The notes beneath the pieces are model-generated. The model searched no databases. It was not told where the DNA came from and saw nothing but the letters and a program-made list of their open reading frames with translations. Positions 27,603 through 36,371 of a stretch of DNA of 64,000 nucleotides are shown here, one piece after another (position 1 is the stretch's first letter; each line of letters opens with the position of its first letter). Both the position numbers and the translations under genes were made by a program. This DNA is from Halobacillus campisalis. Its GTDB lineage: Bacteria; Bacillota; Bacilli; Bacillales; Halobacillaceae. Location: assembly GCF_030345335.1 (NCBI RefSeq), contig NZ_JAPVRC010000001.1, forward strand, positions 186,001 through 250,000, written 5' to 3'.

Positions 27603-30308
27603 ATGGCTAGCAATGCATTTAATGCTCGCAAACATTTTGACTTAAATGGCAAAACGTACAACTATTATGATTTAAAAGCCTTAGAAGATGCGGGACACGG
27701 AAAGATATCCCGACTGCCTTTCTCCATCCGTATTTTGCTTGAATCTTTACTGCGTCAACACGATGGTCGCGTTATTAATAACGATCATGTAGAAAGTCTA
27801 GCAAACTGGGGAACTAACAAATCTAAAGGGGAAGACGTACCTTTTAAACCATCACGCGTTATCCTGCAAGACTTTACGGGTGTACCAGCGGTTGTAGATC
27901 TGGCTTCACTCCGTAAAGCAATGGTTGATCTAGGAGGAAGCCCTGATAAAATCAATCCGGAAGTTCCAGTTGATCTTGTCATTGACCACTCTGTGCAGGT
28001 AGACAAATATGGTACGGCCGACTCCTTAAACGTAAATATGGAGCTTGAATTTGAACGTAACCAGGAACGGTACGAATTTCTTCACTGGGCTCAAAAAGCC
28101 TTTGATAACTACCGTGCTGTACCGCCGGCTACAGGAATAGTGCACCAGGTTAACCTTGAATACATCGCAAACGTCGTTCATGCAAAAGAAAACGACGAAG
28201 GTTCTTATGATACTTATCCAGATACTCTTGTTGGAACAGATTCTCACACAACGATGATCAATGGATTAGGTGTACTAGGCTGGGGTGTTGGAGGCATCGA
28301 AGCTGAAGCGGGAATGCTTGGCCAACCATCCTATTTCCCTGCACCAGAGGTTATCGGAGTGAAGCTGAACGGAAGTTTCCCTCAAGGTACTACAGCAACT
28401 GACCTAGCTCTTAAAGTTACACAGAAGTTAAGAGAGCAGAATGTAGTAGGGAAATTTGTAGAATTCTTTGGTCCTGGCCTGCAGGAGATGCCGCTTGCTG
28501 ATCGTGCAACAATTTCAAACATGGCCCCTGAATATGGTGCCACGTGTGGATTCTTCCCAGTCGATGGAGAATCTCTGGAATACTTACGTTTAACAGGGCG
28601 CAGCGAAGAGCAAATTTCTCTTGTAGAAAAATACTGCAAAGAAAACAGCCTTTGGTACGATCCTTCCTTCGAAGATCCAGAATTTACGAAATTGGTCGAG
28701 ATTGATCTGGATGAACTTGAACCTAACCTTTCAGGTCCAAAGCGCCCTCAGGATTTGATACCACTTTCTCAAATGAAGAAATCTTTTGAGAAAGCCATTA
28801 CTGGTCCTGCAGGAAACCACGGATTCGGTCTAGGTGAGCAAGAATTTGATAAGGAAGTTGAAGTGGAGTTCGCTGATGGTAAGAAATCGGTTATGAAGAC
28901 AGGGGCGCTTGCAATCGCAGCCATCACTTCATGTACCAACACATCAAACCCTCACGTTATGCTTGGAGCGGGTCTGGTAGCGAAGAAAGCAGTCGATCAA
29001 GGTCTTGAAGTACCTGATTATGTAAAGACTTCCCTTGCGCCTGGATCTAAAGTTGTGACACGTTATCTTGAAGATTCCGGTCTGATGCCGTACTTGAACA
29101 AATTAGGGTTTAACCTAGTAGGGTACGGGTGTACAACTTGTATCGGTAACTCTGGTCCTTTGCTTCCTGAGATTGAAAAAGCAATTGCTGATAGCGATTT
29201 GACAGCTTCTTCGGTACTTTCAGGTAACCGTAACTTTGAAGGTCGTATTCACCCGTTAGTAAAAGCGAATTACCTGGCTTCACCTCCACTTGTTGTAGCT
29301 TATGCACTTGCTGGAACAGTAGATGTTGACCTTAAGACTGAGCCTTTAGGTACTAATAAAAACGGTGAACCGGTTTACTTTGACGATGTGTGGCCGACTC
29401 AAGAAGAGATCAAAGAAGAAATTGCACGCGCAGTAACTCCTGAAATCTTCCGTAAAGAGTATGAGAACGTCTTTAACTCTAATGAAAAATGGAATGAAAT
29501 TAATACAACGGATGAGCCTCTATATGATTGGAATGATGATTCTACGTATATTCAGAATCCACCATTCTTCGAAGGTTTATCACCTGATTCAAATGCCGTA
29601 AAACCGCTGAACAATTTACGTGTAATTGGTAAATTTGGTGACTCGGTTACAACCGACCACATTTCTCCAGCAGGCGCTATCCCTAAAAACATGCCTGCAG
29701 GTGAGTATTTAATTGAAAATGATGTTTCTCCTCGTAACTTCAACTCGTATGGTTCCCGTCGTGGTAACCACGAGGTTATGATGAGAGGAACGTTTGCGAA
29801 CATTCGTATTCGTAACCAGTTAGCTCCTGATACTGAAGGTGGTTATACAACTTATTGGCCGACAGAAGAAGTGATGCCAATTTATACAGCTGCGATGAAG
29901 TATAAGGAAGACGGTACTTCTCTAGCTGTAATAGCTGGAGACGATTACGGTATGGGAAGCTCCCGTGACTGGGCTGCTAAAGGTACAGACCTTCTAGGTA
30001 TTGAGACTGTCATTGCACAAAGTTTTGAGCGTATTCACCGTTCTAACCTGGTAATGATGGGTGTGCTGCCTTTACAGTTCAATGAAGGTGATACTATTGA
30101 ATCACTAGGATTAACTGGACGTGAAGCACTTGATATTCATGTCGATGAATCCGTTAAGCCGCGTGACCTCATTAAAGTTACTGCAACTGCGGAAGATGGA
30201 ACGAAGAAAGAATTTGAAGTCATTGCTCGATTTGAAAGTGAAGTTGAAGTGGATTACTATCGTCATGGCGGAATTCTGCCGATGGTACTTCGTAATAAAT
30301 TAAGTTAA
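27603..30308 (+). CDS. acnA: Aconitate hydratase
   Basis: Aconitase A (CitB) interconverts citrate and isocitrate in the TCA cycle using a 4Fe-4S cluster; without the cluster it can bind RNA. The 901 residues include [20 protein letters not shown], the cluster cysteines in [14 protein letters not shown] and [23 protein letters not shown], and the swivel-domain [17 protein letters not shown] 27603 ([14 protein letters not shown]) matches the family start; the open frame continues 84 codons upstream through the promoter and is not coding. Length is that of B. subtilis CitB. Confidence 0.96.
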   Translation: MASNAFNARKHFDLNGKTYNYYDLKALEDAGHGKISRLPFSIRILLESLLRQHDGRVINNDHVESLANWGTNKSKGEDVPFKPSRVILQDFTGVPAVVDLASLRKAMVDLGGSPDKINPEVPVDLVIDHSVQVDKYGTADSLNVNMELEFERNQERYEFLHWAQKAFDNYRAVPPATGIVHQVNLEYIANVVHAKENDEGSYDTYPDTLVGTDSHTTMINGLGVLGWGVGGIEAEAGMLGQPSYFPAPEVIGVKLNGSFPQGTTATDLALKVTQKLREQNVVGKFVEFFGPGLQEMPLADRATISNMAPEYGATCGFFPVDGESLEYLRLTGRSEEQISLVEKYCKENSLWYDPSFEDPEFTKLVEIDLDELEPNLSGPKRPQDLIPLSQMKKSFEKAITGPAGNHGFGLGEQEFDKEVEVEFADGKKSVMKTGALAIAAITSCTNTSNPHVMLGAGLVAKKAVDQGLEVPDYVKTSLAPGSKVVTRYLEDSGLMPYLNKLGFNLVGYGCTTCIGNSGPLLPEIEKAIADSDLTASSVLSGNRNFEGRIHPLVKANYLASPPLVVAYALAGTVDVDLKTEPLGTNKNGEPVYFDDVWPTQEEIKEEIARAVTPEIFRKEYENVFNSNEKWNEINTTDEPLYDWNDDSTYIQNPPFFEGLSPDSNAVKPLNNLRVIGKFGDSVTTDHISPAGAIPKNMPAGEYLIENDVSPRNFNSYGSRRGNHEVMMRGTFANIRIRNQLAPDTEGGYTTYWPTEEVMPIYTAAMKYKEDGTSLAVIAGDDYGMGSSRDWAAKGTDLLGIETVIAQSFERIHRSNLVMMGVLPLQFNEGDTIESLGLTGREALDIHVDESVKPRDLIKVTATAEDGTKKEFEVIARFESEVEVDYYRHGGILPMVLRNKLS

Positions 30309-30322
30309 TCCAATGGTTAATG

Positions 30323-30357
30323 AAAAACCTGCTGTTATGTACAGCAGGTTTTTTTCT
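30323..30357 (+). terminator. Terminator after acnA
   Basis: AAAAACCTGCTGT (30323-30335) pairs with ACAGCAGGTTTTT (30341-30353) around a 5-nt loop and is followed by more T. Confidence 0.92.
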
Positions 30358-30425
30358 ATGTTAAAGGTGATTGTTGATTTTGATAAGTGAGTTATTCAAC
30401 AATATGGCAGGATACTTGAAGACTT

Positions 30426-30599
30426 GATTTCGAGATATTTGGTGAGAGGATCAGGACGGCGGGGAATGGCTCGCTTTCCGTGGGAGCGCGGTGAGCTTCC
30501 TCGGACGTCCCGTCCTGCGGGATCTCACCAAGCACTCTCTTCCCACAGGAGTCTCTCCATTCCCCGCCGCCCCTCACTATAGATGTGCTTCTCAAAATC
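30426..30599. repeat. Long palindromic repeat, copy 1
   Basis: This GC-rich element of about 174 bp is an imperfect palindrome. Outer arms GATTTCGAGA / TCTCAAAATC (30426-30435, 30590-30599) enclose a 12-bp arm GGCGGGGAATGG (30558 side: 30458-30469) / CCATTCCCCGCC (30557-30568). The centre has the blocks CGCTTTCCGTGGG, GGTGAGCTTCCTC, CGGGATCTCACC and TCCCACAGGAGTCTC. The same blocks in the same order occur, inverted, in copy 2. It resembles the intergenic palindromes dispersed in many Bacillaceae genomes; no coding content. Confidence 0.85.
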
Positions 30600-30794
30600 G
30601 CTGAAAAAATAACCTTCTAAGTAATAATGTGAGTATTAAACCCAGGTGGTATGGCTATAGTATTCTAGTTATAAAGCCTGCACTTTAAGGTAGTTCCAAA
30701 CATTCTTGCATACGACAGCAAAGATTTTAGTATTATTGCCAATCAATTAATAATATTTTTAAACTTGGTATAGTCTCGAGCACCTTCCACTCGG
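30600..30794. other. Spacer between the two palindromic repeats
   Basis: AT-rich sequence with no ORF behind a ribosome binding site and no motif recognised. Together with the repeats it forms an 890-bp gene-free gap between acnA and the thiol-disulfide oxidoreductase gene. Confidence 0.5.
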
Positions 30795-30919
30795 ATGGTG
30801 GCTTTAGAAAACGGTGAGACTCCTGTGGGATGTACATGGTAGGTGAGATCCCGGAAGGCGAAGCCTGAGGAAGCTCACCACATGCCCACGGAAAGCGATC
30901 CGTTTTCTAAAGCCACCAT
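30795..30919. repeat. Long palindromic repeat, copy 2 (inverted)
   Basis: The 125-bp element has perfect 20-bp terminal inverted repeats, ATGGTGGCTTTAGAAAACGG (30795-30814) and its complement (30900-30919). Its core, read on the minus strand, repeats the blocks of copy 1: CGCTTTCCGTGGG, GGTGAGCTTCCTC, CGGGATCTCACC, TCCCACAGGAGTCTC. The arms differ completely from those of copy 1, yet each copy's arms are self-complementary. Confidence 0.87.
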
Positions 30920-31201
30920 ATCCCCATACAAAAGTCTCGAAACTGAGTCTTCCACTAAAGGGAGCTTTTATGAATATCAACACGAACATTAACAAAGCTT
31001 TGTTTTTAGAGGTGAAAAAGAAGGAGGGCTTCTTAATCTTTACAAATGGAGCGAAGGGTTATAATGTAAAGAGAGACAGGTATTCAGCACTAAACTGAAC
31101 GTTATTAAAAAAATTCAAGGCAATAATAAATTTATTATAGCGTACATAAACATGTCCATATAAACAATACAAGAATAGCTGATTAGAAAGGAATATACAA
31201 A
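30920..31201. other. Upstream region of the ResA-like gene
   Basis: No gene seen. TTTACA (31039-31044) and TATAAT (31060-31065), 15 bp apart, may form a promoter, followed by a small hairpin TTCAG / CTGAA near 31083-31099. This would give a leader of about 130 nt before the next gene. Confidence 0.4.
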
Positions 31202-31807
31202 ATGCTAAAACAAATAAGCGCAGGGTTGTTTCTTCTCATTCTCGTCGGTTTTATCGTTTACAGTGAAGTTGGTCAGGGCACCGAAAAAGATAATTCGTCT
31301 GAAGAGTTGACTAAATACGATGTATCAGGAAAAACCGATCAAGAGGGTACAGCGATGACAGCCCCAAATGCTCCTAAAGGATTGGAAGTAGGAGATGAAG
31401 CGCCTGATTTTGAGCTCGAGACGTTAGACGGTGATAAGATAAAGCTTTCAGAATTAAAAGGTAAAAAAGTCATGATCAATTTTTGGGCGACATGGTGTCC
31501 TCCTTGTAAAGTGGAAATGCCGGAGATGGAGAGGTTCCATGAGAAGTATGGAGATGAAGTGGAAGTTCTTGCTATAAATGCCACCGGCACAGAAAGTAAG
31601 CTTAGAAACGTGGAGGAATTTATAGAGGAAGAGGGATATACATTCCCTATATTATTGGATCAGGAACTAGAAACGAATGATGACTACCAAGCTGTCTCAT
31701 TGCCAACTACTTACTTTATTGGAACTGATGGGGTGATTCAGCAGCCGCGAAAGGTAGGACCGATGACGTATGATTTCATGATTGAAATGAAAGATTCACT
31801 TAAATAA
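31202..31807 (+). CDS. Membrane-anchored thiol-disulfide oxidoreductase (ResA/YneN-like)
   Basis: The 201-residue protein has an N-terminal signal anchor (ISAGLFLLILVGFIVYSEV), a low-complexity linker (to about residue 60), then a TlpA/ResA-type thioredoxin domain with WATWCPPCK (Cys99 and Cys102) and the cis-proline region VSLPTTYFIG. It acts outside the membrane in reducing disulfides, with CcdA (25181-25885) as a likely electron source. It occupies the yneN position after aconitase. ATG follows AAAGGAA. Whether it is the functional ResA or a paralog cannot be told here. Confidence 0.9.
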   Translation: MLKQISAGLFLLILVGFIVYSEVGQGTEKDNSSEELTKYDVSGKTDQEGTAMTAPNAPKGLEVGDEAPDFELETLDGDKIKLSELKGKKVMINFWATWCPPCKVEMPEMERFHEKYGDEVEVLAINATGTESKLRNVEEFIEEEGYTFPILLDQELETNDDYQAVSLPTTYFIGTDGVIQQPRKVGPMTYDFMIEMKDSLK

Positions 31808-31859
31808 GTATATCTTTATTGAACATGGGAATCCTTTAATCTTAAAGGAGTGATTTCCC

Positions 31860-32003
31860 GTGAGACAGAAGCAGAAAATCAGTTATCAAGAACGGATCCA
31901 GCAGAATATCAAATCCATCATGGAAGACCCAAAATTGTTAGATCAAATTGAACAGCGTATTGATGAGCGGCACCACCGACGTCTTAAAAAGATCCCTTCC
32001 TAA
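31860..32003 (+). CDS. FbpB-family small basic protein
   Basis: A short ORF of 47 codons, GTG 31860 behind AAAGGAG, encodes a basic helical peptide: MRQKQKISYQERIQQNIKSI then PKLLDQIEQRIDERHHRRLK. The pattern of a basic start, NxxxIxxDPxxLxxIExRIxxR and a short tail fits the FbpB family (Fur-regulated basic protein B; in B. subtilis linked to the iron-sparing response). No Fur box was seen in the 50-bp gap upstream. B. subtilis has sspN at this place; this is not SspN. Confidence 0.75.
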   Translation: MRQKQKISYQERIQQNIKSIMEDPKLLDQIEQRIDERHHRRLKKIPS

Positions 32004-32021
32004 GCAGGAGCGGATCTTTTT
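31986..32021 (+). terminator. Terminator overlapping the end of the FbpB-like gene
   Basis: AAAAAGATCC (31986-31995) pairs with GGATCTTTTT (32012-32021); an inner TCCT/AGGA pair extends it. The left arm is inside the last codons of the gene. Confidence 0.85.
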
Positions 32022-32421
32022 AATTGCTTCTGTTAATTCGTTGTTGATATTCATCGGTTTTGGACTGGACTGAGCTGACGGAGATAAAGGGAAACACGAA
32101 GTACGGAGTGATTCAATGTTGACTTATCGTAAGAAGTAAAGGGAGTCTCAGTAGCCGATGAGCTCTATAGCTTAAATAGAGGCTTAGATGAGTGCTCAAA
32201 ATTCTTTTCTATTCCAATGCCAATAGGGTTCGTACATTCCATTTCGCACGGGTAGCTTCCGAACCACCCCAGACTCTCAATAAGGCAACGAACTCCCGTT
32301 ATCTCGACACCAAGCTTTCCACTATCCTGCTATATCGTCGAATAACTTTTATGAAAAAGTAAGGAATATTATTCCCAAGCGGGAACAGGCTAATTAGAGA
32401 AATAACTAAGGAGGTCTTTAT
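32022..32421. other. 400-bp gene-free stretch before tlp
   Basis: No ORF with a ribosome binding site on either strand. Internal complementarity is present: CATCGG near 32050 with CCGATG near 32157, and AGCTCTAT/ATAGAGGCT around 32161-32184. No known RNA family or mobile element was recognised, and no clear forespore promoter for tlp. Confidence 0.5.
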
Positions 32422-32643
32422 ATGAATAAGAACAAGCCAGATAACCGAGCAGACAACGTGGAGAAATTACAGGAAGCTGTACAACATACTATTGAAAATA
32501 TTGAAGCTTCCCACGAAACAATGCAGATGGCCGGGGAAGCTGATCGTGCCGCTATCGAAAAGAAAAATAAAAAACGAGAAGAATCTCTTGAAAGTATGCG
32601 TGAGGAAATCAAAGACGAAGCACGGAATCAGCAAAAAAGATAA
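32422..32643 (+). CDS. tlp: Small acid-soluble spore protein Tlp
   Basis: This 73-residue hydrophilic helical protein starts MNKNKPDNRADNVEKLQEAV and contains ENIEASHETMQMAGEADRAA, the hallmarks of the thioredoxin-like protein Tlp, a minor spore SASP made in the forespore. ATG follows AAGGAGGT. Its position between the aconitase region and yneP matches B. subtilis. Confidence 0.95.
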   Translation: MNKNKPDNRADNVEKLQEAVQHTIENIEASHETMQMAGEADRAAIEKKNKKREESLESMREEIKDEARNQQKR

Positions 32644-32649
32644 TTGTTA

Positions 32650-32686
32650 AAAGTCCGTACCTAACATAACTGGCACGGGCTTTTTT
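32650..32686 (+). terminator. Terminator after tlp
   Basis: AAGTCCGTACC and GGCACGGGCTT form a stem with one mismatch and one wobble (about 32651-32661 with 32672-32682), followed by six T. Confidence 0.8.
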
Positions 32687-32759
32687 CATTGGGCAAGTTC
32701 GTCTACATAGCGAAAAGATTGTGATAAAATTAAACACGATGATGGAAGGACGGGATACT

Positions 32760-35024
32760 TTGACTATTAATACAATAAAACAATGGATAAGCCTGGAACA
32801 AGAACCACCATTATCTGAAGTGGAAGCACTTCGTATTCTTGATCACGGCAGTATTGACGATAAAGAAGTTCAAGCTTTACTTTACGTCACATTAGCTTAT
32901 TACCGGATTAAAAGGCATCCGGAAAAAGATAAAATCGCTGATCAGTTTATGGACGAAGCTCGCATTATGGAGCCACAGCACCGCCTTGTTCGTGAGCTTG
33001 ACGAATCTGTCCGGATGATGAGAGCTTATACCATTTTAAAGGATACTCCTTTTGAACAATGGGTACTCCATGAAACCGATCATACCTCGGCAAAAGCAAA
33101 AAAAGTTCATGCCATATATAAGGAAGCCGAGTGGATAGCAGAACAGTGGGATGAGGAGCTGGCGACTAAAACTCTTGTTGACGCGGCAAATTCAAGGCTC
33201 AAGCTTTACCAGGAAGTTTACGAACATCTAGGAGAATTAAAAGACATTTTAACAGAAGCCATCGACTCTATTGAGCATCGCCGCATCCATGTTCCTGTCA
33301 AGGAAGTGAATATGAAAATTAGGAAGCTGACGGATTATCAAGACGAATTATACAAGCGTCTACCTGACATTCTTACGAAGAATAGAGCTGAGGATCCATT
33401 GGCTTCTTTTCAACAGATGATCGGTTTACGTGATGTGAAATCTTACATTAACAGGTATTATCATTTCTTGAAATATCAGCAGCAGCGAAAGAGTTACGGC
33501 TTTTCGATGGTGGACGATCCTGGACTTCATATGATTATCACAGGAAATCCCGGTACAGGTAAAACGACAATTGCACGCTTGCTGGCAAATATTTATTATG
33601 ATCTGGGGATATTAGATACTAGAGATGTCGTAGAAGTGAATCGGTCCCACTTAGTAGGCTCGTATGTCGGCCAAAGTGAAGAGAATACGATGAATTATGT
33701 TAAGCAGGCCTCCGGCGGCGTATTGTTCATTGATGAAGCGTACAGCTTAAAACGTGAAGGCCAGACAGGGAATGATTACGGGCAGGCCGTGATTGACACG
33801 TTAGTCTCTGCAATGACAAGTAAAGAATACGGCGGAACTTTCGCCTTGATTTTAGCCGGTTATCCAGAAGAAATGAGACAGTTTTTATGGTCCAATCCTG
33901 GATTGCGAAGCCGTTTTCCAGAACAGAACCACATCCAATTGCCGGATTATCAGATGAATGAACTACTGCAAATTGCTGAATATGCAGCGATAGAAAACGA
34001 CTTCTTTTTCACAGAAGCGGCACTTAAAGAGTTGGAAACGCTTATTGATAAAGAGAGGGTTGATGATTCCTTCGGTAATGCAAGGACGGTAAGAAACCTT
34101 GTCCTTAAAATCATTTTTCATAAAGGTGCCGTAGAGAATTGGGGAGAGAAGCAGCACTGGCTTGAACACATGAGGATCGATGAAAAAGATATGAATGTCG
34201 ATGAAAGTGCGTCCGAAGAGGAGCGCTCGCCTCTGGAGCAATTGCATTCTCTCATCGGATTACAGCATGTAAAGCAGGAGGTGCGTAAGCTTTCCTCTTT
34301 CGTACAGGCGCAGCAAAAAAGAAAGGAAAGTGGTTATCCTGTCGTTCCCATTCAATTGCATTCCGTGTTTTCTGGTAATCCAGGGACAGGAAAGACGACC
34401 GTTGCGGATATTTACGCTAAAATTCTAAAAGAGTGCGGGTTGTTAAAAAGAGGTCATGTCGTCGTAGCTTCCAGAAGTGATCTCGTTGCGGGTTACATTG
34501 GCCAGACAGCAATAAAAACGAAAAAAAAGATTCGAGAAGCTCTTGGCGGCGTATTGTTTATCGATGAAGCTTACGCTTTGAATGGTGGATCGCATGATCA
34601 ATTCGGAAAAGAAGCCATCGAAACCATCGTCGATGAAATGACTAAGCATAATGAAAACCTTGTCGTCATTTTAGCAGGATATGATAAAGAGATGTCTCAG
34701 CTGATAGACAGTAACCCTGGTTTGTCTTCAAGGTTTAAAAAATATCTTAAATTTCCTGATTACTCAGAAGATGAATTATTAGAAATGACGATTTTTCAAA
34801 CGGAACAGTATGAGTATCGGTTGGAGGAAGAAGCCAAGGGTTATCTCATCGATAAGTTTCATGAGCATAAAATTCGTGGAAATGGCCGGTTCATTAACAA
34901 TTTAATTAATGAAGCCATCCAGTATCAGGCTTTAAGGCTGATTAAAGGGGATACGGAAGAATTTAGTACGTTAACAAAAGAGGATACTTTACTTGCATGG
35001 CAAAGTGTACGGGGGGAAAACTGA
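32760..35024 (+). CDS. Tandem CbbX-type AAA+ ATPase (SpoVK/EccA-like)
   Basis: The 754-residue protein has a helical N-terminal region (about 1-210, TPR-like in look) and two CbbX/SpoVK-type AAA+ domains, with Walker A GNPGTGKTT at 262-270 and again at 539-547. Each has GVLFIDEAY and an LAGY sensor block. The layout recalls EccA of type VII secretion but with a doubled ATPase. TTG 32760 is chosen since GGAAGGA lies 9 bp upstream; earlier in-frame ATGs (32739, 32742) lack a ribosome binding site and a -10-like TGTGATAAAAT is there. It overlaps no neighbour; yneP starts 1 bp after it. Substrate unknown; a spore role is possible. Confidence 0.88.
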   Translation: MTINTIKQWISLEQEPPLSEVEALRILDHGSIDDKEVQALLYVTLAYYRIKRHPEKDKIADQFMDEARIMEPQHRLVRELDESVRMMRAYTILKDTPFEQWVLHETDHTSAKAKKVHAIYKEAEWIAEQWDEELATKTLVDAANSRLKLYQEVYEHLGELKDILTEAIDSIEHRRIHVPVKEVNMKIRKLTDYQDELYKRLPDILTKNRAEDPLASFQQMIGLRDVKSYINRYYHFLKYQQQRKSYGFSMVDDPGLHMIITGNPGTGKTTIARLLANIYYDLGILDTRDVVEVNRSHLVGSYVGQSEENTMNYVKQASGGVLFIDEAYSLKREGQTGNDYGQAVIDTLVSAMTSKEYGGTFALILAGYPEEMRQFLWSNPGLRSRFPEQNHIQLPDYQMNELLQIAEYAAIENDFFFTEAALKELETLIDKERVDDSFGNARTVRNLVLKIIFHKGAVENWGEKQHWLEHMRIDEKDMNVDESASEEERSPLEQLHSLIGLQHVKQEVRKLSSFVQAQQKRKESGYPVVPIQLHSVFSGNPGTGKTTVADIYAKILKECGLLKRGHVVVASRSDLVAGYIGQTAIKTKKKIREALGGVLFIDEAYALNGGSHDQFGKEAIETIVDEMTKHNENLVVILAGYDKEMSQLIDSNPGLSSRFKKYLKFPDYSEDELLEMTIFQTEQYEYRLEEEAKGYLIDKFHEHKIRGNGRFINNLINEAIQYQALRLIKGDTEEFSTLTKEDTLLAWQSVRGEN

Positions 35025-35025
35025 G

Positions 35026-35448
35026 ATGAAAATTAATGAACTGCCGATTAAGGTGCGTTATCAGGAGACGGATATGATGGGGGTCGTCTATCATGCGAAT
35101 TATCTTGTATGGTTTGAAATGGGGCGTACGTCTCTAATAGAAGATCTCGGCTTTAAATACCACGAGATTGAAAAAAAAGGCGTCGTTTCTCCTGTTGTCG
35201 ATGCTTCTGTAAGCTTTAAACAGCCGGTAAGATATGGTGATGATGTTTATGTGAAGACATGGGTAGAAGATTATGATGGTTTACGAATCACTTATGGCTA
35301 TCAAGTTTATCACGCGGACGGAAAAGTGGCTGTGGAAGGTGAAACGAAACATGTCATCGTCAAAAAAGAAAGCTTCCGCCCTGTATCGATCCGTCGAAGC
35401 TTTCCTGAATGGCATGAAGCTTATGTTCACGCTATGGAGGAACAATAA
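35026..35448 (+). CDS. yneP: Hotdog-fold acyl-CoA thioesterase YneP
   Basis: The product of 140 residues is a 4-hydroxybenzoyl-CoA thioesterase-type hotdog protein, with the catalytic-aspartate motif YQETDMMGVVYHANYLVWFE (Asp16) and GMGR-like helix start. ATG 35026 comes one base after the stop of the AAA gene, with GGGGGGAAAA as ribosome binding site. The physiological acyl-CoA is unknown. yneQ follows with no gap. Confidence 0.92.
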   Translation: MKINELPIKVRYQETDMMGVVYHANYLVWFEMGRTSLIEDLGFKYHEIEKKGVVSPVVDASVSFKQPVRYGDDVYVKTWVEDYDGLRITYGYQVYHADGKVAVEGETKHVIVKKESFRPVSIRRSFPEWHEAYVHAMEEQ

Positions 35449-35757
35449 GTGGCCTTCGGTGTAAAAAGAGAAGAGTTAGTGAAGTGGAAAAAGAAGGTGA
35501 GCGGCGGGGAGATTGCATTTCTCACTCATTTTTGGCTCGATGATCGTTTTCCGGGTTGTGATACAGTTACGAAAGTAGGCTGTTCAGACTTGGATAAGTT
35601 AAAGGCGTGGGGGGAAAAGCACGGTTTGGAGGGGCAATGGATCCACCATGATCCCCGTTACCCTCACTTTGATTTATTTGGCGATCGTCAGTATGAGATT
35701 TTAAAAAAGGAAGGCCAGTGGAATCAAATTGAACATTTTTCCCTGCATAAAAAATGA
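35449..35757 (+). CDS. yneQ: YneQ, conserved protein of unknown function
   Basis: The 102-residue protein has an acidic-aromatic mix with conserved-looking THFWLDDRFPGCDTVTKVGC, WIHHDPRYPHFDLFG and the tail IEHFSLHKK. Length and place match B. subtilis YneQ. GTG 35449 begins immediately after the yneP stop and uses GGAGGAAC at the end of yneP. No fold can be assigned from sequence alone. Confidence 0.88.
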   Translation: MAFGVKREELVKWKKKVSGGEIAFLTHFWLDDRFPGCDTVTKVGCSDLDKLKAWGEKHGLEGQWIHHDPRYPHFDLFGDRQYEILKKEGQWNQIEHFSLHKK

Positions 35758-35786
35758 CCGGCGCAGTTATGCGGCGGTCATTCGTA
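35750..35786. terminator. Bidirectional terminator between yneQ and yneR
   Basis: AATGACCG-G-CGC (35753-35764) pairs with GCG-G-CGGTCATT (35771-35782) with one mismatch. It separates convergent genes; A run before and TT after. Confidence 0.7.
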
Positions 35787-36119
35787 TATAAATTCCGGTT
35801 CATTGAATTTCTCGTGAAGCTGGACTTTTAAAGAATGTCCATCAAAATACCATTCGTCATTCGCTTCAATAAAGTAAGTGATCAAATTAATTTTATCCTC
35901 AGCGATCGGCTCTGTCGCTTCATCTTCTTTTATAGCTAATGATAACCCTGGCAAAAGCCCGCCAGTTCCACCGTAGCGGACAAAGAAACGTATCGACGTT
36001 TCTTCTTTTATATCCAACTCATCTTCATACCATTTTGCGGCTTCTTCCGTCACTTTTAATTTAATAAGATCATCTCCTCCATGTTCTCCTAATATAGTGC
36101 TTATATCAGGAAGATTCAT
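35778..36119 (-). CDS. yneR: HesB/YneR family protein
   Basis: This 113-residue protein has the HesB-like fold block (LKVTEEAAKWYEDELDIKEE, IRFFVRYGGTGG, LPGLSLAI) but no conserved iron-cluster cysteines, as in the YneR subgroup. Function is unknown. ATG at 36117-36119 directly follows the yidD stop and has AGAGGA upstream. Family members start near LKVTEEAAKW, about 20 residues later, and a GGAGGAGA lies just before that point with only ATT or GTG as codons, so the first 20 residues are uncertain. Confidence 0.83.
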   Translation of the reverse strand: MNLPDISTILGEHGGDDLIKLKVTEEAAKWYEDELDIKEETSIRFFVRYGGTGGLLPGLSLAIKEDEATEPIAEDKINLITYFIEANDEWYFDGHSLKVQLHEKFNEPEFIYE

Positions 36120-36362
36120 TTATTCCTCTTGATCAGAGTGGTACTTATTCTTTAAAGGAACAGGGTCGAACCCGCCTTTATGGAAAGGGTGACATTTGCT
36201 TATTCTTTTTACTGTTAAAAAAGACCCTTTCAAAAATCCAAATCTCTTAAATGATTCTATTCCGTATTCTGAGCAAGTGGGCTGGAAGCGGCAGCTCGGG
36301 GGAGTCATCGGACTGATCCATTTCCGGTAAAATGATATAAGTGCAATCATTACGTGCTTCAT
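36120..36362 (-). CDS. yidD: Membrane protein insertion efficiency factor YidD
   Basis: The 80-residue protein carries the YidD signature: N-terminal amphipathic [20 protein letters not shown], then [20 protein letters not shown] and [12 protein letters not shown]. YidD sits at the inner face of the membrane and aids YidC-dependent insertion. It lies between folE2 and yneR on the minus strand and abuts yneR. Confidence 0.94.
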   Translation of the reverse strand: MKHVMIALISFYRKWISPMTPPSCRFQPTCSEYGIESFKRFGFLKGSFLTVKRISKCHPFHKGGFDPVPLKNKYHSDQEE

Positions 36363-36371
36363 GACGACCCC

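Noticed and set aside
30392-30995. Two minus-strand open frames of 60-70 codons
   Set aside because: They lie on the palindromic repeats; the sequence is explained by repeat structure and the two frames are not alike despite the shared core.
32400-32421. sspN between the ResA-like gene and tlp
   Set aside because: The small gene here (31860-32003) is FbpB-like, and no SspN-type sequence was found in any frame of 32004-32421.
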